This document shows positions 56,513 through 64,000 of a stretch of 64,000 nt of DNA, in pieces (the first letter of the stretch is position 1; each line of letters opens with the position of its first letter). The notes below the pieces were generated by a model that did not search any database, was not told where the DNA came from, and was given only the letters and a program-made list of their open reading frames with translations. Source of the stretch: Rotaria socialis (lineage: Eukaryota > Rotifera > Eurotatoria > Philodinida > Philodinidae); NCBI GenBank assembly GCA_905331475.1, contig CAJNYU010001258.1, positions 131,343 to 195,342 on the forward strand. Reading direction: 5' to 3'. The translations under genes and the position numbers were made by a program.

Positions 56513-59500
56513 ATGGATAAGCAGCCGACCAGCACGCATTTTATGTGTAAAATATGTAATGATACTTCCATTCATCATCACCGATCTTCATCACTTGATT
56601 ACTCATTTGATCCTTACTCTACTGAAGCCAAATCAAGACACCATCGCTCTTGTTCCCTCTGCCGGGATGTACCAAAGCACGCTGATGAACCGAGAATCGA
56701 TGGACATTATTCTAGACATAAGTATGATCGAAACCCAGTAGAGTACTCCATTCAAGAAAAAACGAAAAAACAAACCAGTTATTCAGACGCATTGCCCGAA
56801 TACCTTTATCCACGCATAGGATCACCATATGAAATGCAAGAATTCGTGCACAGACCGACATCATCAAAATATATATATACTAGGAGAGCAGAGAGTTTTC
56901 CCTACGAACACGAAAGAGTAACTCTTGGTCAATACATTATTCTCGAGAAGAACTATAAACATCTGACAAAAGACGTTCAGCACCTTGCGCAGCAGCTGAA
57001 AAGTCTCAAACACCATGACATTGAACTCTTGAACGAGTTTGAAAAACACAGTAACTATCTGGACAAGAAGTATACAGAAGTAGAAATACAGCTTCAGAAC
57101 CTTCAGCAACATGGTCATGATGCCAACGCAGCGAATGAAAAACTCGAAACACAGGTTAATGACTTTGATCAACGCTGCAACCAACTCGATATCATAACTC
57201 GAGATCTTAAAAATCAGAATAACAATTTGGAGCAACATAACACTCAAATAGACACAAAGAGTCGAGAACTTGAAATGCAACTCAACGACCTCCTTCAACG
57301 GTACAACAAAATGGAGAAAACCAATCAAGATCTAGAAGGACAGAAAAATAATTTTGAGCAATTTTGTCATCGAACGATGACCAAGACTCGTGAGCTTGAA
57401 ATACAAGTTAATCATCTTTTGCAACGATGCAACCTAGTGGACAATAAAAATCGAGAACTCGAAACGCAGAATAACAAATTTGAACAACGTTGCCATCAAT
57501 TAGAGACCAATAATCGACAGCTGGAAGTGCACATTAATGAGCTTCAACAGGGCTATCATAAAGTGGACAACGCCAATCGGCAGTTGGAAACGCAGAACCA
57601 TGAATTTGACAAGCGCTGTCGCCAGACGGAGATCATCCATCAACAATTCGGAACACAGATTACCAGTTTAGAACAACGTTGTAACCAAACTGACACAAAA
57701 AACCGTGACCTGGAAACACAGATAAACGAGGTTCATCAAAACTGCAACAAAGTGGATAATGGGAATCGCGAACTAGAAGTGCAAAGTCAAAACTTTGAAC
57801 AACGTTTTCATCAAATTGAAACTACGAATCGACAGTTTGCACTGCAGATGAATGATTTTCAGCAGCACTACAATGAACACCATATAAAAAATAAAGAACT
57901 TGAAATGGAGATCAACAATCTTCAACAACGATCTCAGCAAATGACTACGACTAATCGAGAAATTGAAACGAAGAATAGTAACTTTGACCAACGATGTCAC
58001 CTAGTCGAAATCACGAATCAAAAGTTGGAAACACAGAATCAAAGTCTTGACCAACGATGTCATCAAATGGAGAATACCAATCGCCAGCTTGTAGCACGAG
58101 TCAATGATCTTGAGCAAACTCACAGCCATGCTGGTATCAAGAATCGACAGTTTGAAACACAGATTAGCGATCTACAGCAACATTCCAATGAAATGGACAA
58201 AAACAATCGAGAACTAGAAGCAAAGAATAAGAACTTTGAGCAACGTTGTCATCTAGTGGAGATCATAAATCAAAAGCTTGAAACACAGAATAAGAACTTA
58301 GAACAACGTTGTCATGAACTGGAGACAATGAATCGACAGTTTGGTGTGCGTGTTAACGACATTGAGCTAAGTCAGAAACACGCTAACATGAAAAATCAAG
58401 AGCTTGAAAATCAGAATCGTAGCTTTGAGCAACGTCATCATGAGGTGGATACCGTGAATCAACAGCTTGGTGTACAGATTAATGATCTTCAACAATGCTG
58501 CAAGAAAATCGAGGAGAAATATTTAGAACTAGAAGTGCTAAATGGGAAATTCGAGCAACGCTGTCATCTAGTAGAAACCATGAATCAAGACCTTCAAGGA
58601 CAGAATAAAAACTTTGAGCGACATTCCCATCTAATTCAGACCACTTGTCAAGAGTTCAGAGTACACTTTAATGACTTTGAGCAACGCTGGGATAAAGTAG
58701 ACAAGAAGAATCGAGAGTTAGAAACACAATATAACGGCCTGGAGCAACGTTGTCATCAGGTGGAAATCATGAATAGAGAGCTTCGAGTAGATATTAACGA
58801 ATTTGAGGAAAGGTGCAACCAAATGAACACGAAGGATCGAGAGCTTGAGATACACATCGGAGATCTTCGGGAATGCTTCAACAAAGTGGACAGCAAGAGT
58901 CGAGAATTAGAAGTTCTCAACAACAACTTCGATCAACGCTGCCATCAAGTGGAGACAACGAATAGGCAATTGGGAGTACACATCAACGATTTTGAACAAC
59001 GTTGCAGTCATCTGGACACGAAGACACGAATGCTCGAAACGCAAAATAACGATTTTGAGCAACGTTGTCATCAAGTAGAGACCATAAATCAACAGCTAGC
59101 AGCGCAGATTAACGATGTCCAACAACGCTACAACCAAACGGATATGAAGAATCGAGAGATTGAAACGGAGGTTAGTAGCCTTCAGCAACGCTGTAGCAAA
59201 GTGGAGAAAAAGAATCGAACGCTCGAAACGCAGTGTAACAATTTTGAGCAACGGTGTCATCAAGTTGAAACCACGGAACGGCAGCTGGACGCTCATATTA
59301 ACGAACTGGAGCAATCCTGTAACCATATAGTCACAAAAAGTCGAGAGTTAGAAATACAAAATGAAAAAATTGAGACACGCTTTATTCAAGTTGAAACGAT
59401 AAATGGACAGCATGTTACTCACATCAGTGATCTGGAGCAAAATCTCAGCCAAGTGGAATCGAAGAATCAAGAGCTTGAAACGCAGATTAACGATCTACAA

Positions 59501-59893
59501 TTGAGTTGTAACAAAGTTGAGAAGAAGTATCGAGAACTTGAAACACAGAATCACAACGTTGAGAAATGCTGTCATCAAACAGAAACCATGAGGACACAGC
59601 TTGGTGCGCATATCAGCGATTTCGAGCAACGATGCAACCATATGGACACCAAGACCCGTGAGATTCAAGTGGATGTTAACGAGTTTCAGCACCGCTGGAA
59701 CAAGATGGAAAAGAAGAGTCGAGAGTTAGAAACGTTGACGAATAATTTTGCTGAACACTGTCGCCAAGCTGAGACGGTGTATCGAGAACTTAAACTGCAT
59801 GTTAATTATATCGAGCACCGTTGCAACAAAGTTCACAACATGAATCGAGAACTGGAAATACACACTAACAATTTGATCAATGGTGCATGCTAG
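56513..59893 (+). CDS. Long coiled-coil protein of about 44 tandem 21-residue units with a periodic Cys
   Basis: Single frame of 1126 residues. The N-terminus (about 1-60) has two CxxC pairs (CKICND, CSLCRD) with a His/Ser-rich stretch between them, perhaps a zinc site. After a linker, residues about 190-1120 are tandem units of exactly 21 residues (three heptads). The consensus is roughly RELETQNNxFEQRCHQVETxN, alternating with RQLxVHINDFEQRCNxxDTKN, so there is a 42-residue higher order. A Cys recurs near position 14 of most units. Leu/Val and Asn fill the core positions, giving a very long continuous coil, possibly about 140 nm by standard coil rise. Mature products are probably filamentous or structural. 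Long minus-strand ORFs here are shadows of the repeats. AATAAAAAAA follows near 59989. Family not recognised; its closest look-alikes by composition are myosin-tail-like coils. Confidence 0.85.
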   Translation: MDKQPTSTHFMCKICNDTSIHHHRSSSLDYSFDPYSTEAKSRHHRSCSLCRDVPKHADEPRIDGHYSRHKYDRNPVEYSIQEKTKKQTSYSDALPEYLYPRIGSPYEMQEFVHRPTSSKYIYTRRAESFPYEHERVTLGQYIILEKNYKHLTKDVQHLAQQLKSLKHHDIELLNEFEKHSNYLDKKYTEVEIQLQNLQQHGHDANAANEKLETQVNDFDQRCNQLDIITRDLKNQNNNLEQHNTQIDTKSRELEMQLNDLLQRYNKMEKTNQDLEGQKNNFEQFCHRTMTKTRELEIQVNHLLQRCNLVDNKNRELETQNNKFEQRCHQLETNNRQLEVHINELQQGYHKVDNANRQLETQNHEFDKRCRQTEIIHQQFGTQITSLEQRCNQTDTKNRDLETQINEVHQNCNKVDNGNRELEVQSQNFEQRFHQIETTNRQFALQMNDFQQHYNEHHIKNKELEMEINNLQQRSQQMTTTNREIETKNSNFDQRCHLVEITNQKLETQNQSLDQRCHQMENTNRQLVARVNDLEQTHSHAGIKNRQFETQISDLQQHSNEMDKNNRELEAKNKNFEQRCHLVEIINQKLETQNKNLEQRCHELETMNRQFGVRVNDIELSQKHANMKNQELENQNRSFEQRHHEVDTVNQQLGVQINDLQQCCKKIEEKYLELEVLNGKFEQRCHLVETMNQDLQGQNKNFERHSHLIQTTCQEFRVHFNDFEQRWDKVDKKNRELETQYNGLEQRCHQVEIMNRELRVDINEFEERCNQMNTKDRELEIHIGDLRECFNKVDSKSRELEVLNNNFDQRCHQVETTNRQLGVHINDFEQRCSHLDTKTRMLETQNNDFEQRCHQVETINQQLAAQINDVQQRYNQTDMKNREIETEVSSLQQRCSKVEKKNRTLETQCNNFEQRCHQVETTERQLDAHINELEQSCNHIVTKSRELEIQNEKIETRFIQVETINGQHVTHISDLEQNLSQVESKNQELETQINDLQLSCNKVEKKYRELETQNHNVEKCCHQTETMRTQLGAHISDFEQRCNHMDTKTREIQVDVNEFQHRWNKMEKKSRELETLTNNFAEHCRQAETVYRELKLHVNYIEHRCNKVHNMNRELEIHTNNLINGAC

Positions 59894-60204
59894 TATTTGA
59901 GCTCATAAGTTAGGACCTACATTGTGAAAAACTTATTTTAACTCTTGCTTTTCAGCAATTGGCTTTATCAAATTTCTATTCAAAAAGAATAAAAAAATAG
60001 TTGTGTTTTGATTAAGATTATTAGAAAATGCAGAGTTTTATTCAGTCAACGCCTTTTATGTTATTTATTTACATAATAATAATATCTGAGGGGTGATAGT
60101 ATGATATTTCAAATACATGCATTTTATTACGAACAATATTGATCATACAAAGTAAAAAGAATAAACAATTCAAAGATAACTTCTATGACAAAAAAAGAGA
60201 GTTC
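59894..60204. other. Convergent intergenic gap
   Basis: About 310 bases between the end of the coiled-coil gene and the 3' end of the minus-strand receptor-like gene. It contains an A-rich polyadenylation-type signal near 59989 for the former. There is no room for a kinase domain here. Confidence 0.6.
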
Positions 60205-63200
60205 TTATACCATCGTATGTTGCAATGAGTACGATCGCGTACGGTCGTTTACGTCGTCGTATACAGTCGTTAACAAGCAACGAAATGCTGGTCTTGATGT
60301 TTTAGTCCTTCGACGAGATTTATAATAATAAATTAGTGCAATAACTATAACGATTAGTAAAATTATAGTTAACAAAATTATTAATATAAATATTGGTAAA
60401 CGATTTTGTCGAAATAATTGATTACCTAAAATTTATAGGTATGATGAATAGAATTTTTTTAATAAAAATTGAACGAAAATAAAGTCTTTTTATCTTACAT
60501 ATTCTTTCGGTCAAACTGAGAAACTGACCCAGAAAAGTCATAGATTGTTACTTCAATAGAAGCAACAATACATCCATTTTTTAAAGCAAATTGTTGATCA
60601 ATGATAAACAAAGCGTTTTCTGTTTTAGGGGAGTTCGTTTGCGTACATTTAGCTGCGATATCGATAAGCACTGTATTGAAATAGTCGTTTCGTGGCGCTA
60701 TCAAGGAGATCTATTATATGTTATGCTATTGACTGAATGACGATCTGTTGCAGTTACTAGATACCCTATCCTAGTTTGGATTTGGCCATGGAAGACGCTG
60801 AAAAGGCCCTAGACGAATCCAAGAGTTAGGCATGAGTTGAGAGATGAGAAATACCCACAGCCGTACGTGATGGTTTATAGTCTCAATTTGGTTTATTTTC
60901 ATATAGCATTTATAGAATTCTTTTCCTCATTATGAGAATCGAATATAAAACATCGTCTATTTATTTCATTTAACTAAATCTACACGTTTATAATCTTATA
61001 CTACAGATTTCTCTTTCTTTCAATCTTACTTGATAAACCTTTTGTTGTAAAAGTCAATTCAAAAATAAAATTTGTTGAATTCGATGGACTGGGTTCGCCA
61101 TTGATCCGTTCTCTATCGTCATATTCGTTATTCAATCTAGCTATTGTATATGTTATGATTCTTAAACGATACGTTGTACTCGGTAAAAGTATTACACTTA
61201 TTGAATATTTATCATAACCGACACAATATTCTTGTACTGATTCATTATTACTATTTTGTGCAATATATATCATATAATAATAAACAAGTCCATTTGGGTC
61301 TAGTGGTTCCAACCATGATATTCGATACAGAAATAGTCTTTCACCAGCTGTTAAACGATCAGAATCATCTGCTGAAGAGGTAAGTTGAACATTCCGTACT
61401 AAATCACGCGAAGCTAGAAAAAAAAATGAATTGAAAACAGGATGCATTAGAAAAGAATAACTTTTAATACAGAATTCTAATCGGTAACAGCGAACAACCA
61501 CAAGAGAATTATCACGTTAAGTCCAACCGAAATATCCTTTGCGAAGGATATGAAGATAATCTACTGAAGCCCTGTGAATTCGAATTGTTTCGACTCCGAA
61601 AATTCAATTTTGATCAGCATCTGCACGAGCTACAAAATATAGGATCTCTAGAAAAACCAAAACCGTTTTTCAGCTTTCAGGGTTCACTAGAGCGAAAAAT
61701 AGCTTCTCTACGGTTCATTAAAACATACCATCACCGGGTTTTGTTCTAACCGCTAATATAATTCCATTAAGACTACAAGAATTCGATAAAGCTTGTTTCG
61801 ATATATTATGACATGCATATACTTGAAATAGATACAGTTGTGCTTCTTTTAAAGCGTCAATAATAATTCTTGTGTCGGATGTAGATCGATTGTATTGATC
61901 AATATATGGTCTGTGTTCAACAACGGATGACTCTTGAACGTCTATCTGATAGTTATCATTAAAATCAGTAGTGTTATTTTCAAAAAAAATATCTAAATTA
62001 TTGATGATGTCAGCTTTAACTTCTTTACTAAGCGTTAGGGGATCGTTTCGTCGAGTGACAGAATTAATAAGTTTATATTCAATTATAGATAAATCCGTTG
62101 CAACGTGGTCAATATTTGTACTTTCTTCATCATCATAATCATAATTATTTGTGATCACATTATTTACTTCAGTTTTAGATTGTGAACATTGTACTGACTG
62201 CGTAAGATTTAAATTATTAACTTGAACATTTACTTCCGATCGCCAACGATCTAAGAAAACAAATTATGTATCGTTTATTTAGCGAAATAAATTCTTTTAT
62301 ACTTTCAATTTACCTTTCATTAAACACAATAATTTTGAATTATCGACTGGTAAACGATCTTCTATGGGTGCATAATAGACGAGATAATTTGTTGTTGGAC
62401 CATTAGGTTTCGATGGCGTTTGCCATACTAACTCAATTGTTGATCGAGATAATGATTTACCATGCAAATTAAGCACTGGTTCCGGTTGACGTTGTAATGT
62501 TTGAAAATAAGTAATAGAAGAAAATGAACCGATTGTATCAAGATTTGATGTTATTGATACATAAACTGCATACCATTGATAGCCAACAAGTGACTCTAAT
62601 TGTGTGCTCATTTTAAACGATTCACCTAAAAGAAGATTAATAATTTCGCGCACATTGTCTAGTATACTCTCTCTCTCTCTATTCTTCCTCTAGACAATAT
62701 TATATCAATAAAAATTCAAGAAGTTCATCCGGTTTAGTGTTTCGCTCGGGAACGACAGGTAGAAAACTATTGTGATCCCTATCCGTTTATGTATTTTCTC
62801 GAATATCCTTTATACACTCTGCACCTTGTAGATTTAATCCTAGTTTCAATTTCCTTTGGAAATGATCTTCTATCAAGTTTCCCCAGTTAAATCAAAAAGC
62901 GGATTATATGAATTCAAGCGCTAATACGAACAAGGGTGTGAGTGAATTATCTATCTATTGGACTCGTTAATCTTGAATGAAGATAAATTCGAATGCATAT
63001 TTACTATTTGGTGGACGATTATAATTGACCATTTCAACCTTTCTTAACCAATTCAATGAATGTGTTGCATCGAAATATGTTTCATTTTTCGTTCGTGTTG
63101 GTTTGTAAAAAACTGAGAAAAATGACCGACGTAAATTTTTGGCTTTACCACTTGAGTGAAGAAATAAATCTTTTGCTATAGCAATATTAACTCGTGCTGT

Positions 63201-63942
63201 TAATGAACTTATATTACTAATTGTTATTTCTAAAAAATTTGATTCGCACGATGTTAAATATCCATTAGCATATTGATTCAATGTGTCGGGTGTTGGTTGA
63301 AGATCTAAATAAAAATTGAGTTTGTTCAATAGAATATCAATAACAATAATCATTAAAACCTCGTTCATGTTTAGTTGTATAATTAATAAAATCTGTAATA
63401 TGTTCTATACATAAACGAGCATTACGAACAATATTTAAATTCCCTTGAATAGTTGGCCGCGGTTGTGTGGATGGCCATAGTTCAGTTAGAAATTCGTTTT
63501 CCTCAATTGTCATCGAAGAATTTGATGCTGTGCCAATACGGCGAAGTCGAGAAAATATTTTTAATGTTGAAAATATTTTAACATTACGTATTGTAAATTC
63601 ATGATCAATTTGCTCTAGTGATTCAAATGCAGCAAATGCTTCTTGGAAACTAGTTCCTTTTGATTCGACTGTTTGTATATTATAAATACTTAATGTATAT
63701 ACGCGTGAACAATATTTTAATAATTTAAAGTCTTCTATTGATTGAATATGTTTATCGCGACATGTACCATTGCAATAACTATTATCTGCCGATGATATGC
63801 AACGAACGCAACGTGAATCTGGCTCTCGAACAAAACCAGACGGACAAGATAAAACGCATTCATTTGTCCCTTCTAAAATGAAAGCAGTGCCCGAAACCAA
63901 CGACTTACATTCTGCAGGAGTTACACATAACGAATTGCGAGT
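60205..63942 (-). CDS. Insulin-receptor-like ectodomain without kinase (5'-partial)
   Basis: Minus-strand exons: 63360-63942, 63005-63304, 62314-62625, 61729-62250, 61030-61413, 60499-60697 and 60205-60425. Phases match at the first five junctions. Exon 1 ends the furin-like Cys-rich region (NECVLSCPSGFVREPDSRC) and carries the second receptor L domain. Exon 2 onward matches the receptor's fibronectin III part: FSVFYKP...TYFDATHSLNWLRKVEM, SKPNGPTTNYLVYYAP, an acidic insert, and WLEPLDPNGLVYYYMIYIAQ. The last exon encodes one membrane helix (LPIFILIILLTIILLIVIVI) and a basic tail of about 40 residues, then stops; no kinase follows. The sixth junction (AAT AT|GTAAGA to TTTTAG|GTAATC) splices cleanly but puts a stop at once in frame, so either the product ends there (secreted) or the frame is broken. 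The first donor (GTTTTA) is weak. The signal peptide and L1 lie beyond the window edge. Confidence 0.8.
62626..63004. other. Long intron of the receptor-like gene with a GGGTGT-type arm
   Basis: A 379-base intron, long for this locus, between the receptor exons. On the plus strand it holds AAGGGTGTGAGTG (62933-62945) and a CT-dinucleotide run (about 62668-62683). The in-frame stop at about 62967 falls inside this intron if the GTAAAT donor at 63001-63004 is used. Confidence 0.55.
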
Positions 63943-64000
63943 CTTTGAAATAAAAAAAAAATTTCTTAAGAATATGAAGGAAAAAGCACAAACTATGAAA

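Noticed and set aside
56864-59692. Several minus-strand ORFs inside the coiled-coil gene
   Set aside because: They repeat the same 21-codon period on the complement and are shadows of the tandem units.
60225-60285. Last exon of the receptor-like gene as a fragment of the 290-bp element
   Set aside because: Shared CGTATAC/ACGGTCG words are short and out of order; similarity is too weak to claim.

Overview
This window looks like nuclear DNA of a metazoan, most probably a bdelloid rotifer (Adineta or Rotaria type). The evidence is AT-rich DNA, compact genes with short GT-AG introns of about 50-70 bases, NHL-propeller and ADP-ribosyltransferase-TPR genes of the kind bdelloids carry in large families, several genes of bacterial or fungal character beside ordinary animal genes, and repeated short TGTGGG-type tracts. 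I recall TGTGGG as the bdelloid telomere unit. The species call is inference; no rRNA or mitochondrial marker is present.

Layout. 1-8.2 kb: an NHL-repeat gene (2381-3324), two copies of a 290-bp inverted-repeat element, a dead ribosomal protein eS17 copy, a large inverted-arm element, and a 273-bp tandem repeat split by a fold-back element. 8.2-20.3 kb: one uninterrupted 4022-codon ORF with long helical repeats, a complete-looking SecA-type DEAD motor, a hydrophobic segment, a Cys/His (OTU-like) segment and a C-terminal HNH-like nuclease segment. It resembles a giant bacterial polymorphic toxin or effector embedded in an animal chromosome. 23.4-25.5 kb (minus): a five-exon YeeE/YedE-type sulfur-compound transporter. 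26.2-26.8 kb (minus): a frameshifted membrane-protein gene. 28.0-28.3 kb: a 256-bp palindrome. 31.1-33.3 kb: a two-exon ADP-ribosyltransferase with TPR repeats, followed by an NHL pseudogene. 34.9-35.7 kb: a MYND zinc-finger protein. 36.1 kb: a broken reverse-transcriptase fragment. 40.2-42.1 kb: a six-exon amino-acid permease. 42-49 kb: repeats and two small membrane-protein candidates. 49.1-49.7 kb: a small coiled-coil gene. 50.0 kb: a tRNA-like gene. 53.3-54.2 kb (minus): a two-exon type I membrane protein. 56.5-59.9 kb: a coiled-coil protein built from 21-residue units. 60.2-63.9 kb (minus): the 3' part of an insulin-receptor-like gene that has ectodomain exons but no kinase.

The genes do not form an operon or an obvious pathway. 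The recurring theme is acquired or modular genes (SecA/nuclease giant, sulfur transporter, permease, ADP-ribosyltransferase) among short non-autonomous repeats. The most pervasive unexplained structure is a GGGTGTGGGTG - spacer - CACCCACACCC hairpin, seen at least twelve times outside coding exons and always G-rich arm first.
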